This document shows positions 1 through 6,452 of a stretch of DNA of 12,549 nt, piece after piece. The DNA comes from an uncultured Actinomycetes bacterium (GTDB lineage: Bacteria > Actinomycetota > Actinomycetes > Nanopelagicales > Nanopelagicaceae): assembly GCA_903898855.1 (NCBI GenBank), contig CAIUHB010000052.1, forward strand, positions 1 to 12,549. The letters run 5' to 3'. Under the pieces are notes generated by a model. The model searched no databases. It was not told the origin of the DNA and saw only the letters and a list, made by a program, of their open reading frames with translations. Position numbers and translations under genes: made by a program. The first letter of the stretch is position 1. Each line of letters begins with the position of its first letter.

Positions 1-179
1 ATAGTTAATTGCACATCACTCTTTGGCAAAACCCATTTACCTGACTTAGTAATGCCGATAAGAAGAGGTTCGAACTTCTCACGATCGATGGCTGAAAGAA
101 CGCCATTTGCTGAGATACAGGAAATTTCGTGTTCGCTGCTCTGCCCACCAGCTATGACGGCAACTCGAATTTTCGCCAT
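1..179 (-). CDS. ddl: D-alanine--D-alanine ligase, N-terminal fragment
   Basis: Only the first 59 or so codons lie in the window; the gene runs off the left edge. The reverse-strand translation begins MAKIRVAVIAGGQSSEHEIS, which is the conserved N-terminal glycine-rich motif of Ddl (GGxSxEHxIS). The rest of the fragment (near residues 36-59) reads like the 'LIGIT..GKW' strand that follows in Ddl. The enzyme uses ATP to join two D-alanines for the peptidoglycan precursor in the cytoplasm. The ATG at 177-179 directly follows the gpsA stop TAA at 180-182 with no base between, so translation is probably coupled and the gene is the third member of a plsC-gpsA-ddl operon. The identity rests on a short but very characteristic segment; ATP-grasp residues are outside the window. 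Confidence 0.92.
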   Translation of the reverse strand, partial: MAKIRVAVIAGGQSSEHEISCISANGVLSAIDREKFEPLLIGITKSGKWVLPKSDVQLT

Positions 180-1190
180 TTACGAAAACATTTCGGCGCG
201 CAGGCTGACGGTCATGAGTCGATTCATGGCATCGGAAGGAGTGCAGGTTCCCGAAATAACATCGGAGACAACTTCGATAATTGGCACCTCAACGCCAACC
301 CGGTGTGCGAGCTCGAGGATTGCGCGCGAGGAAGCAACTCCCTCAACGGTCTTAGCCACTTCACGTCTTGCTACTTCCATCGAGCCAGAGCGTCCAAGTA
401 CTTCACCAAATGTTCGATTGCGAGAGAGCGCTGATCCGCAACTAGCAACAAGATCTCCCATTCCGGCCAAGCCGAGGAAGGTCAAGGGATTTGCGCCATA
501 AGCATTTCCAAATCGGGCTACTTCTGAAAGCCCACGAGTAATGAGCATTGCTTGCGTGTTCTCGCCAAGTTCAAGACCAATTGCCATACCTACTGCAATT
601 CCAATGACGCTCTTTGCCGCGCCAGCGAGTTCGCACCCGACCAAATCATCAGATGGATAGACCCGGAAATATGGTGTGGTGAAAAGTTCGACCATCAAAG
701 CTGAAATAGCTGGCGAAGGTGACGCGGCCGCTGCTCCAGCTGGTTGGCGAAGTGAGAGCTCTCCCGCCAAATTTGGTCCAGTAATTAATCCCAGCTGCGA
801 ACTAGAGAGACCAAGGACTTCTTCCACGACTTCGGTCATACGCAAGTGTGAGTGCGCTTCAATTCCTTTAAGCGAGGAGATGACTGGCAGATTTCTTGGG
901 AAACTCTCTTTCCAGCTCTCCAAATTCTCTCGCAGCGATTGCGCGGGAATCGCCAAAACAATTGCCGAGCCAAAGCCAAAAGCTTCATTGATATCCGTGG
1001 TGGCACGCAATCCGTGAGGCAGCTCTACGCCTGGAATGAATTTGGTATTTCGATGGGAGGTATTGACCTCAGAAACTACTTCTGGATTTCTGCCCCAGAG
1101 CAAAACTTCATGACCGGCATCGCTAAGGACCATCGCCATCGTGGTTCCCCAAGCGCCAGCGCCAAGCACTGTCACGCGATGTGTTGTCAT
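180..1190 (-). CDS. gpsA: NAD(P)H-dependent glycerol-3-phosphate dehydrogenase
   Basis: This 336-residue protein has the usual GpsA length. It reduces dihydroxyacetone phosphate to sn-glycerol-3-phosphate, the backbone for phospholipids. The N-terminal Rossmann motif GAGAWGTT lies at residues 10-17. SLKGI (Lys108) and AAKSVIGIA (Lys193) match the two conserved lysines near the active site. GLAGMGDLVAS at 240-250 followed by LSRNRTFG at 255-262 is the C-terminal family signature; the motif normally written GPNFA is GPNLA here (138-142), a mild change. The ATG at 1188-1190 has no good Shine-Dalgarno sequence, but no other start fits the N-terminal strand. It lies 9 nt after plsC and abuts ddl. 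Next to plsC it supplies the substrate pathway for phosphatidic acid, so the pair makes metabolic sense. Confidence 0.96.
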   Translation of the reverse strand: MTTHRVTVLGAGAWGTTMAMVLSDAGHEVLLWGRNPEVVSEVNTSHRNTKFIPGVELPHGLRATTDINEAFGFGSAIVLAIPAQSLRENLESWKESFPRNLPVISSLKGIEAHSHLRMTEVVEEVLGLSSSQLGLITGPNLAGELSLRQPAGAAAASPSPAISALMVELFTTPYFRVYPSDDLVGCELAGAAKSVIGIAVGMAIGLELGENTQAMLITRGLSEVARFGNAYGANPLTFLGLAGMGDLVASCGSALSRNRTFGEVLGRSGSMEVARREVAKTVEGVASSRAILELAHRVGVEVPIIEVVSDVISGTCTPSDAMNRLMTVSLRAEMFS

Positions 1191-1199
1191 ATGCGGTAA

Positions 1200-1994
1200 C
1201 TATCCCAACTTCTTCTTTGCCTTGTTGAAATTTCCAGTACGCGGTAGCTCTGATTGGTGCGGGTCAAATTTTACGGCAGGTGCGGATTCTCCCCTAATCT
1301 GCTCCAAAAGACACGTAATTGCATCCATGACGTAGGCGGTGGCCTCAACTAAAGCAGCCTTGTCATCTTCCCGCCCATACCAAGGCGAAAGATCCAATGG
1401 CGGGCCGGCGACAATTGAAATTTTGGTGCGCTTCCAAAAGACCAATTTCTTGGAATAGCGCGGGAGTAAATCTTGATCACCCCACTGAGCACATGGAATG
1501 ACTGGACTCTTGGTAGTGATTGCTAGGCGAGCGATACCGGTTTTGGCCACCATCGGCCATAAATTTTCATCGCGAGTCAACGTGCCCTCGGGGTAGACGC
1601 CTAAACAATGCCCTGCTGTTATTAGCGCTTTTGCATGAGAGAGAGCTTTATTAGCATCTTCACGCTCTCGAAAAACCGGAACTTGTCCAGAACCAGAGAT
1701 GATCTTTCCGATAATGGGAATTCGAAATACTGACTCTTTGCCAAGAAAACGTGGAGCGCGACCGGATTTAAATAAGAAGTGTGCCCAGACGAGAGCATCG
1801 GCATAAGACAAGTGATTGCAGACCACAATTACTGGACCCGTTGGCGGAATATTTTCTTGCCCGCGCCAATCGCGTTTAGTTAAGAGATTGAGAATTGGAA
1901 TTACGATCCATGAAGCGAAGCGGAAATAGTTATTTGTCCCCAATGGTTTTCCGGTGGGTGGCGCATAGACCGGAACGCTGGGGTTAGTGCTCAT
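1200..1994 (-). CDS. plsC: 1-acyl-sn-glycerol-3-phosphate acyltransferase (PlsC family)
   Basis: This 264-residue acyltransferase carries the four PlsC/LPLAT blocks in order: NHLSYAD at 60-66 (catalytic His61 and Asp66, the HX4D motif), VPVFRE at 105-110, YPEGTLTR at 134-141, and VIPCAQWG at 165-172. The family acylates lysophosphatidic acid at the inner face of the membrane. A hydrophobic stretch at about 25-38 could be the membrane anchor. The C-terminal tail (about 235-264) is basic and low in similarity to the core. The gene heads the plsC-gpsA-ddl cluster, just downstream of the strong terminator after hupB, so it probably has its own promoter in the last 21 nt before the ATG. Actinobacteria carry several PlsC paralogues, so exact substrate preference cannot be read from sequence; the family call is firm. 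Confidence 0.9.
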   Translation of the reverse strand: MSTNPSVPVYAPPTGKPLGTNNYFRFASWIVIPILNLLTKRDWRGQENIPPTGPVIVVCNHLSYADALVWAHFLFKSGRAPRFLGKESVFRIPIIGKIISGSGQVPVFREREDANKALSHAKALITAGHCLGVYPEGTLTRDENLWPMVAKTGIARLAITTKSPVIPCAQWGDQDLLPRYSKKLVFWKRTKISIVAGPPLDLSPWYGREDDKAALVEATAYVMDAITCLLEQIRGESAPAVKFDPHQSELPRTGNFNKAKKKLG

Positions 1995-2000
1995 AGGCAG

Positions 2001-2006
2001 AGAATA
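2001..2006 (-). promoter_or_regulatory. Candidate -10 element for a leaderless plsC transcript
   Basis: On the minus strand TATTCT (TANNNT type) ends exactly 6 nt before the plsC ATG. That would place the transcription start on the A of the start codon. There is no Shine-Dalgarno sequence, and only 21 nt separate the hupB terminator from plsC, leaving little room for any other layout. No good -35 hexamer is visible, because that position falls in the terminator stem. This is inference. Confidence 0.35.
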
Positions 2007-2015
2007 CGACGAAAT

Positions 2016-2049
2016 AAAAAAGGGAGAGCGTTTCTGCTCTCCCTTTTTT
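2016..2049 (-). terminator. Rho-independent terminator after hupB
   Basis: A perfect 14-bp inverted repeat (aaaaaagggagagc at 2016-2029, gctctccctttttt at 2036-2049) with a 6-nt loop. It begins 13 nt past the hupB stop and ends in a T-run on the minus strand, giving a GC-rich stem plus U-tract. The A/T flanks make it symmetric, so it could also stop plus-strand transcription. It separates hupB from the plsC-gpsA-ddl cluster. Confidence 0.9.
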
Positions 2050-2062
2050 AACGTGCAAAGAA

Positions 2063-2524
2063 TTAGCGCTTCTTAGCTGCCTTCTTGGCTGGCTTCTTAG
2101 CTGCAGGCTTCTTAACTGCCTTCTTGACAACCTTCTTAGCTGCTGCCTTCTTAGCAGGCTTCTTTGCTGCTGCCTTCTTTGCAGGAGCTGCCTTCTTAGC
2201 AACTGGAACTACCTTTACTGGTGGCTTTGGAGCTGCCTCAAGCTTGCGTGCGCCTGAGATAACTTCCTTGAGTGCCTTTGCAGGAAGGAAACGAACCTTC
2301 TTGCTTGCCTTGATCTGAATGGTTTCGCCAGTGAATGGGTTGCGGCCCTTACGTGCTGGACGGTCAACCTTCTTGAACTTACCGAAATCATTGATCATTA
2401 CATCTTCGCCCTTTGAAATGTTGCGAAAGATGTTGTAGAAAAAGATATATACAGCGCGAGCTGATTCCTTCTTGCTGTCGCCAAAGTGTGGCGCTAACAG
2501 CGCGATGAACTGGGCCTTGTTCAT
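2063..2524 (-). CDS. hupB: HU-like nucleoid protein with Lys/Ala-rich tail (HupB type)
   Basis: This 153-residue protein has two parts. Residues 1-95 form the HU/IHF fold: the start MNKAQFIALL is typical, and GRNPFTGE at 60-67 is the DNA-contacting arm with the intercalating proline at 63. Residues about 100-153 are a disordered tail of AAKK, PAKK and VKK blocks, as in the HupB proteins of many Actinobacteria. The tail contacts DNA and is a known target of modification in mycobacterial relatives. HU dimers bend and compact DNA. The usual GFGTF strand reads DFGKFKK at 47-52, making this arm unusually basic. Start: the ATG at 2522-2524 is preceded by AAGGGGA with a 4-nt spacer, a strong ribosome site. 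The gene is monocistronic, ended by the terminator just downstream, and preceded by two palindromes. Confidence 0.95.
   Translation of the reverse strand: MNKAQFIALLAPHFGDSKKESARAVYIFFYNIFRNISKGEDVMINDFGKFKKVDRPARKGRNPFTGETIQIKASKKVRFLPAKALKEVISGARKLEAAPKPPVKVVPVAKKAAPAKKAAAKKPAKKAAAKKVVKKAVKKPAAKKPAKKAAKKR
2066..2203 (-). repeat. Internally repetitive coding segment for the HU tail
   Basis: Codons for about residues 108-153 of HupB consist almost only of Lys, Ala, Pro and Val. They form imperfect short repeats based on gcttcttagctgcc-like units read on the plus strand; nearly every Lys codon is AAG. Such tracts change length by slippage, so tail length may vary between strains. The segment also creates spurious open frames in other phases. 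Confidence 0.75.
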
Positions 2525-2536
2525 TAAATCCCCTTA

Positions 2537-2548
2537 TTTACGCGTAAA
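2537..2548. promoter_or_regulatory. Perfect 12-bp palindrome upstream of hupB
   Basis: TTTACGCGTAAA is fully self-complementary. It lies 12 nt upstream of the hupB start codon, just beyond the ribosome binding site. It may be a protein binding site or part of the 5' untranslated region. The function is not known from sequence. Confidence 0.45.
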
Positions 2549-2549
2549 A

Positions 2550-2567
2550 GTTAAGCATTTGCTTAAC
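2550..2567. promoter_or_regulatory. 8-bp inverted repeat upstream of hupB, operator-like
   Basis: GTTAAGCA and TGCTTAAC are perfect 8-bp arms separated by TT, sitting 1 nt from the TTTACGCGTAAA palindrome. A weak TANNNT -10 candidate for hupB (TAACTT on the minus strand, 2548-2553) overlaps its edge. A dimeric regulator could bind here, or the RNA could fold if transcription starts further upstream. This is inference; no known motif is recognised. Confidence 0.45.
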
Positions 2568-2756
2568 GTGATACGAAATCTACGCAGAGATGAGAACAAG
2601 GGGTGATATCTAACGCGGCGTGTCGAGAATTATTAAATTCTCTATAGGTGCAAAAAATGCACTTTTTATGCGTAAAAAAACTCTAAATAATAGATTGAGA
2701 GTTTCAGGGAGTGGCGAAAAGAACTGTAAACAAATCACTTTTAACCCACTTTCCAA

Positions 2757-2762
2757 TACTCT
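2757..2762 (+). promoter_or_regulatory. Candidate -10 element for a leaderless hydrolase transcript
   Basis: TACTCT (TANNNT) ends 6 nt before the ATG at 2769, and no Shine-Dalgarno sequence is present in the preceding 20 nt. The geometry equals that seen before plsC. No convincing -35 hexamer is visible. The rest of the 2525-2768 gap holds the hupB palindromes and AT-rich DNA with a loose AAACTCT/AGAGTTT repeat (2678-2704), but no gene. Confidence 0.35.
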
Positions 2763-2768
2763 CCAACA

Positions 2769-3440
2769 ATGAAACCAACTCTTGTACTTGTTCACGGCGC
2801 CTGGCATAACGCAGCTGGCTTTGATGAATTGCGCGCAGAACTGCAAAAAGTGGGCATTTCTAGCGTCGCGGTATCGCTTAAGAGCGCTGGCGATGGCGGA
2901 GATATGTATGGCGACGCTGCAATTGTTCGAGCCGCCGTTGATGAAATTGAGGGCGATGTATTTGTTTTAGGGCACTCCTATGGCGGCCTAGCGATAACCC
3001 AAGGGCTTGCCGGAGTTTCCAAGGTGCGCGGTTTGGTCTATCTCACTGCTTTCATGCTCGATGCCGGCGAGACGCTTTATGCCGCCTGCGGAAGCGTGGA
3101 TCCTGAGTGGTGGCGCCGAAACTCAGAGAACACACTCTTAACAACCGAGAATCCGGCTGCAGTCTTTTATAACACCTGTACGCCGGAGGTCGCAGCTTCT
3201 GCCGTATCACAACTTCGCACTCAGAGCATTACCTCCTTCGAGCAGCCAATAACCTCGGTGGCATGGAAATCAATTGATTCCACCTACATCATCTGCGAAG
3301 AAGACCAAGCGATTCCACTCTTCGCACAAGAGGCCATGAGTCAGCGCGCCATGAAGGTAGTTCGCATTGATAGCGATCACTCGCCATTTTTGAGCAAGCC
3401 CAGTGAGCTCGCCCAACTTCTCGCCGAGATTATGAAGTAG
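2769..3440 (+). CDS. Alpha/beta-fold hydrolase (esterase-like)
   Basis: This 223-residue single-domain protein has the alpha/beta hydrolase layout. LVLVHGAWHNA at 5-15 is the HG oxyanion-hole region. GHSYGG at 68-73 is the nucleophile elbow (Ser70). Asp179 in EEDQAIP and His204 in SDHSP complete a plausible catalytic triad. The short cap region and overall pattern resemble the small-esterase branch that includes plant methyl-salicylate esterase/hydroxynitrile-lyase-like proteins and their bacterial EstC-type homologues. There is no signal peptide, so it should be cytoplasmic. Substrate cannot be inferred. It is the only gene here without an obvious link to its neighbours: it sits alone on the plus strand between hupB and leuD, and its stop TAG abuts the leuD stop. 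It could be a lineage-specific insertion into a conserved block. Confidence 0.85.
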   Translation: MKPTLVLVHGAWHNAAGFDELRAELQKVGISSVAVSLKSAGDGGDMYGDAAIVRAAVDEIEGDVFVLGHSYGGLAITQGLAGVSKVRGLVYLTAFMLDAGETLYAACGSVDPEWWRRNSENTLLTTENPAAVFYNTCTPEVAASAVSQLRTQSITSFEQPITSVAWKSIDSTYIICEEDQAIPLFAQEAMSQRAMKVVRIDSDHSPFLSKPSELAQLLAEIMK

Positions 3441-4040
3441 TTAGGCCTTAACTGGAAGAGTCTTTGGCTTATATGTGGGGCGCTTGGATTCATATGCACT
3501 TACCTCATCAATTTTCTGCAAGGTGAGTCCGATATCGTCTAAGCCCTCCATTAGGCGCCAGCGAACGTAATCATCGAGTTGGAAATCTACTGATTTTCCA
3601 GCATAAGAAATCTTCTTCTGCTCAAGGTCAACTGTGATTGCCGCCTTTGGATCAGCTTCGATGGCGCTCCAAATTGCCTCAACCTCTTCGGTGGGAAGAA
3701 CCACTGTGAGCAGTCCTGCCTTCTGAGAGTTGCCGCGGAAGATATCGGCAAAGCGGCTAGAGATAATGACTTTGAAGCCGTAATTTTGAAGTGCCCAAAC
3801 CGCGTGTTCGCGAGATGAACCAGTTCCGAAATCTTGGCCAGCCACCAAAATTGTGGCACCGGCATACTCAGGCTTATTGAGGACGAACTCAGGATCATTT
3901 CGCCAAGCAGCGAAGAGGCCATCTTCAAAGCCGCTCTTGGTGACGCGCTTGAGATAGACCGCCGGAATGATTTGGTCAGTATCGACATTGCTGCGGCGTA
4001 GTGGGATTGCAGTACCTGTGTGTGAAATGAATTTATCCAT
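3441..4040 (-). CDS. leuD: 3-isopropylmalate dehydratase small subunit
   Basis: This 199-residue protein is the usual LeuD length. It is the swivelling domain that completes the LeuC active site and isomerises 2-isopropylmalate to 3-isopropylmalate in leucine synthesis. Motifs: NVDTDQIIP at 18-26, GTGSSREHA at 72-80 (substrate-binding loop) and RFADIFRGN at 96-104. The ATG at 4038-4040 is preceded by AAGGAAGG, which overlaps the leuC stop. The 14-nt spacing to leuC implies a single leuCD transcript. Its stop TAA (3441-3443) directly touches the stop of the convergent hydrolase at 3440, leaving no intergenic terminator, so transcription must end within the opposing gene or by a factor-dependent route. 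Confidence 0.97.
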   Translation of the reverse strand: MDKFISHTGTAIPLRRSNVDTDQIIPAVYLKRVTKSGFEDGLFAAWRNDPEFVLNKPEYAGATILVAGQDFGTGSSREHAVWALQNYGFKVIISSRFADIFRGNSQKAGLLTVVLPTEEVEAIWSAIEADPKAAITVDLEQKKISYAGKSVDFQLDDYVRWRLMEGLDDIGLTLQKIDEVSAYESKRPTYKPKTLPVKA

Positions 4041-4054
4041 GGTGTTCGCCTTCC

Positions 4055-5452
4055 TTACAAATCTGCCGGTGATGAGAGAGTTCCACGAATTGCAGTTGCT
4101 GCGGCAACTAGTGGACTTACCAGGTGAGTGCGGCCGCCTTTTCCTTGGCGCCCTTCAAAGTTTCGGTTCGAGGTAGAGGCAGAGCGTTCACCAACTGCGA
4201 GTTGGTCAGGGTTCATGCCTAGGCACATCGAGCATCCCGCGTTGCGCCACTCGGCGCCAGCTTCAATAAAGACTTTATCTAACCCTTCTTCATGCGCCTG
4301 TACGCGCACGCGATCTGAGCCAGGAACGACGAGCATGCGAGTTCCAGAGGCAACCTTCTTGCCTTTAAGAACTTCGGCAGCAGCGCGCAGGTCTTCAATT
4401 CGGCCGTTGGTGCAAGAGCCAAGAAAGACGGTATCTACCTTGATTGACTTAAGCGGAGTGCCAGCAGTTAAGCCCATGTACTCCAAAGCTCGCTCGGCTG
4501 CGCCGCGCTCTTCGGCATCCTTGATCTCAGCTGGATTAGGGACATTTGCACTGAGTGGCAAGCCTTGTGCTGGGTTAGTTCCCCAAGTAACAAATGGCTC
4601 AAGTTCATCGGCGCTGATATTTACTTCAACATCGAATTGCGCATCGGCATCTGTTGTGAGTGTGTGCCAGTATGCAAGGGCGGCATCCCAATCAGCGCCT
4701 TCTGGTGCATGTGGCTTTCCTTTGACATAGGCAAATGTGGTCTCATCAGGAGCAATCAAACCTGCGCGAGCTCCGGCTTCGATCGACATGTTGCAAACGG
4801 TCATACGAGCTTCCATGGAAAGGGCGCGAATTGCCGAGCCACGATATTCCAAGACATAGCCCTGTCCCCCGCCAGTGCCGATTTTGGCAATTACCGCGAG
4901 AATGATGTCCTTGCTAGTTACTCCAGGCTTGAGCTTTCCTTCAACATTGATCGCCATGGTCTTCGGGCGAACAAGTGGAAGTGTCTGTGTTGCAAGTACG
5001 TGCTCAACTTCCGATGTACCAATTCCAAAAGCGAGTGCGCCAAATGCGCCATGTGTCGATGTATGTGAATCGCCGCAGACAATAGTCATGCCGGGTTGGG
5101 TAATTCCGAGTTGTGGTCCAACGACGTGAACGATGCCTTGTTCCTTGTCGCCCAAAGAGTGGATACGAACGCCAAAGTCAGCGCAGTTTTTACGCAAGGT
5201 ATCTACTTGCAGCTTAGAGACTGGATCTGCAATCGGCTTGAGAATATCGAGGGTTGGAACGTTGTGGTCTTCGGTTGCAATTGTTAAATCTGGGCGGCGC
5301 ACTGTGCGACCGGCAAGGCGCAATCCATCAAATGCTTGTGGGCTCGTCACTTCATGAATGAGATGGAGATCAATGTAAATCAGATCCGGCTCTCCAGCTG
5401 CGCTGCGCACAACATGATCTGCCCAAATCTTCTCCGCTAACGTCTTACCCAT
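4055..5452 (-). CDS. leuC: 3-isopropylmalate dehydratase large subunit
   Basis: This 465-residue aconitase-family subunit holds a [4Fe-4S] cluster. The three cluster ligands are visible: Cys347 in GSCTNGR, and Cys407 and Cys410 in GCSMC, the same numbers as in E. coli LeuC. Other family motifs are TEDHNVPT (61-68) and [14 protein letters not shown] (125-138). With LeuD it catalyses the second committed step of leucine synthesis in the cytoplasm. The open frame extends 13 codons further to an ATG at 5491, but I chose the ATG at 5452. It gives the standard N-terminus [10 protein letters not shown] and the standard length, and it has an AGGGAAAGG ribosome site 7 nt upstream; the earlier ATG has none. 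The gene is divergent from the NdgR/LtbR-type regulator across 68 bp. Confidence 0.97.
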   Translation of the reverse strand: MGKTLAEKIWADHVVRSAAGEPDLIYIDLHLIHEVTSPQAFDGLRLAGRTVRRPDLTIATEDHNVPTLDILKPIADPVSKLQVDTLRKNCADFGVRIHSLGDKEQGIVHVVGPQLGITQPGMTIVCGDSHTSTHGAFGALAFGIGTSEVEHVLATQTLPLVRPKTMAINVEGKLKPGVTSKDIILAVIAKIGTGGGQGYVLEYRGSAIRALSMEARMTVCNMSIEAGARAGLIAPDETTFAYVKGKPHAPEGADWDAALAYWHTLTTDADAQFDVEVNISADELEPFVTWGTNPAQGLPLSANVPNPAEIKDAEERGAAERALEYMGLTAGTPLKSIKVDTVFLGSCTNGRIEDLRAAAEVLKGKKVASGTRMLVVPGSDRVRVQAHEEGLDKVFIEAGAEWRNAGCSMCLGMNPDQLAVGERSASTSNRNFEGRQGKGGRTHLVSPLVAAATAIRGTLSSPADL

Positions 5453-5483
5453 AGTGAAGCCTTTCCCTAAAACTCTGTCAGGA

Positions 5484-5498
5484 ATTTGCATTTCAAAT
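5484..5498. promoter_or_regulatory. Candidate operator between leuC and ndgR
   Basis: ATTTG-CATTT-CAAAT is a perfect 5-bp inverted repeat with a 5-nt spacer, lying in the middle of the 68-bp divergent region. On the plus strand TTGCAT (5486-5491), 17 bp and CAATAT (5509-5514) form a weak promoter for ndgR ending 6 nt before its GTG, so the repeat would overlap that -35. On the minus strand TTGGCA (5504-5509) could serve leuC. Regulators of this type are known to bind upstream of leuCD in Streptomyces and Corynebacterium; that this exact repeat is the site is inference. Confidence 0.4.
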
Positions 5499-5520
5499 AG
5501 TGAGATGCCAATATTAGAGT

Positions 5521-6237
5521 GTGGACAAGAAGAATAGCGGAGTTGGCGTACTAGATAAAGCCGTGCGCATTTTGGCGACCTTAGAGTCAGGACCGCACTC
5601 CCTCACCGAACTCGTTGCTGCAACCGGCATAGCTCGCCCCACGGCTCATCGCCTGGCCGTCGCACTTGAATTCCATCGCCTCGTTGCGCGAGATTTTTCT
5701 GGCCGCTTTGTTCTGGGCGCGCGCGAAGGAGAGTTAGCCGCTGCCGCTGGCGAAGATCGTTTATTGGCTGTCGCCGCCCCTGCTCTCTCGGCGCTTCGCG
5801 ATGCCACTGGCGAGAGCGCGCAGCTTTATCGCCGACAGGGCGATCAACGCATCTGCGTCGCGACCGCCGAAAGACTTTCTGGTCTACGCGATTCCGTTCC
5901 AGTGGGTACAGTTCTCACAATGCAGGCTGGATCAGCTGCACAAGTTTTGATGGCGTGGGATGAACCCGAAAAATTACATCGCGGCTTAGTCAATGCCAAA
6001 TTTAGCGCAGCTACCCTCTCCGCAGTTCGTCGCCGTGGCTGGGCGCAATCCGTTGGTGAACGCGAAGTTGGCGTGGTCTCGGTCTCGGCACCAGTGCGCG
6101 GACCAAATAACAAAGTGATTGCCGCAGTAAGTATTTCTGGACCGCTCGAGCGCTTAGGTCGTCAGCCAGGCCGATTGCATGCCGCAGCGCTAGTAGCCAC
6201 TGCAGCGCGATTAACTGAACATATCTCTAAAAAGTAA
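5521..6237 (+). CDS. ndgR: IclR-family regulator of leucine biosynthesis (NdgR/LtbR type)
   Basis: This 238-residue IclR protein has an N-terminal winged helix-turn-helix (about 8-66; recognition helix near [16 protein letters not shown], 35-50) and a C-terminal effector domain (about 80-235). Stretches such as [33 protein letters not shown] and [12 protein letters not shown] are what I recall for the actinobacterial NdgR/LtbR/AreB group. These sit next to leuCD and control leucine and, in Corynebacterium, tryptophan genes. The start is GTG at 5521; an in-frame TAG at 5515-5517 excludes any earlier start. There is no clear Shine-Dalgarno sequence, so the mRNA may be leaderless. It is divergent from leuC with a shared promoter region, the classic place for a local regulator. 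It converges with tRNA-Glu, only 3 nt after its stop. The ligand is probably a leucine-pathway metabolite, but this is not readable here. Confidence 0.9.
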   Translation: MDKKNSGVGVLDKAVRILATLESGPHSLTELVAATGIARPTAHRLAVALEFHRLVARDFSGRFVLGAREGELAAAAGEDRLLAVAAPALSALRDATGESAQLYRRQGDQRICVATAERLSGLRDSVPVGTVLTMQAGSAAQVLMAWDEPEKLHRGLVNAKFSAATLSAVRRRGWAQSVGEREVGVVSVSAPVRGPNNKVIAAVSISGPLERLGRQPGRLHAAALVATAARLTEHISKK

Positions 6238-6240
6238 AAC

Positions 6241-6316
6241 TGGTAGCCCCGAAGGGATTCGAACCCTCGTAGCTGGCTTGAGAAGCCAGAGTCCTAGGCC
6301 GCTAGACGACGGGGCC
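6241..6316 (-). tRNA. gltT: tRNA-Glu (anticodon CTC)
   Basis: The minus strand folds as a full cloverleaf: acceptor GGCCCCG/CGGGGCT, D-stem GTC/GAC, anticodon stem CTGGC/GCCAG with loop TTCTCAA (anticodon CTC, reads GAG), a 4-nt variable loop, and T-stem GAGGG/CCCTT around TTCGAAT. The discriminator is A and the CCA tail is encoded (6241-6243). The first acceptor pair is G1-U72, a wobble rather than the usual G-C. It is downstream of tRNA-Gln and gltX on the same strand. Its 3' end lies 3 nt from the stop of the convergent ndgR gene. Confidence 0.96.
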
Positions 6317-6362
6317 ATGATTTCCTAGAACAACGCTATTAAGTTGTGAAAGCAGTACTGCG

Positions 6363-6434
6363 CTGGGGTACCAGGACTCGAACCTAGACAAGCTGAACCA
6401 GAATCAGCTGGGCTGCCAATTACCCCATACCCCA
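6363..6434 (-). tRNA. glnT: tRNA-Gln (anticodon CTG)
   Basis: A 72-nt cloverleaf on the minus strand: acceptor TGGGGTA/TACCCCA with the U1-A72 pair typical of tRNA-Gln, anticodon stem GCTGA/TCAGC with loop TTCTGGT (anticodon CTG, reads CAG), and T-stem CTAGG/CCTGG around TTCGAGT. The discriminator is G. The next genomic bases are CGC, so CCA must be added after transcription, unlike the neighbouring tRNA-Glu. Many Actinobacteria lack GlnRS: this tRNA is then charged with Glu by GltX and amidated by GatCAB. Having it beside gltX suits that route. Confidence 0.96.
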
Positions 6435-6452
6435 ATATTTCTTGAAGGGCTA

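Noticed and set aside
52..501. Open frame of 149 codons on the plus strand across ddl and gpsA
   Set aside because: Covers the ddl-gpsA junction in antisense; both minus-strand genes are certain.
1984..2202. Open frame of 72 codons rich in Arg/Gln/Leu on the minus strand
   Set aside because: Frame-shifted reading of the repetitive HU tail running through the terminator.
2066..2203. Short repeats resembling a CRISPR or tandem-repeat array
   Set aside because: Units are imperfect, contiguous and in frame as Lys/Ala/Pro codons of hupB; there are no spacers.
2648..2667. GTGCA-A5-TGCAC hairpin followed by five T on the plus strand
   Set aside because: Looks like a weak terminator, but the stem is only 5 bp and there is no plus-strand gene upstream to terminate.
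2610..2846. Open frame of 78 codons on the minus strand in the hupB-hydrolase gap
   Set aside because: Overlaps the hydrolase N-terminus in antisense, has no ribosome site, and has no recognisable motif.
4128..4730. Open frame of 200 codons on the plus strand opposite leuC
   Set aside because: Antisense shadow of leuC, low-complexity Ser/Ala/Arg composition; leuC has all catalytic motifs in the other frame.
5453..5491. Upstream extension of LeuC by 13 residues
   Set aside because: No ribosome site before the ATG at 5491, and it would run across the promoter region; the 5452 start gives standard numbering of the cluster cysteines.
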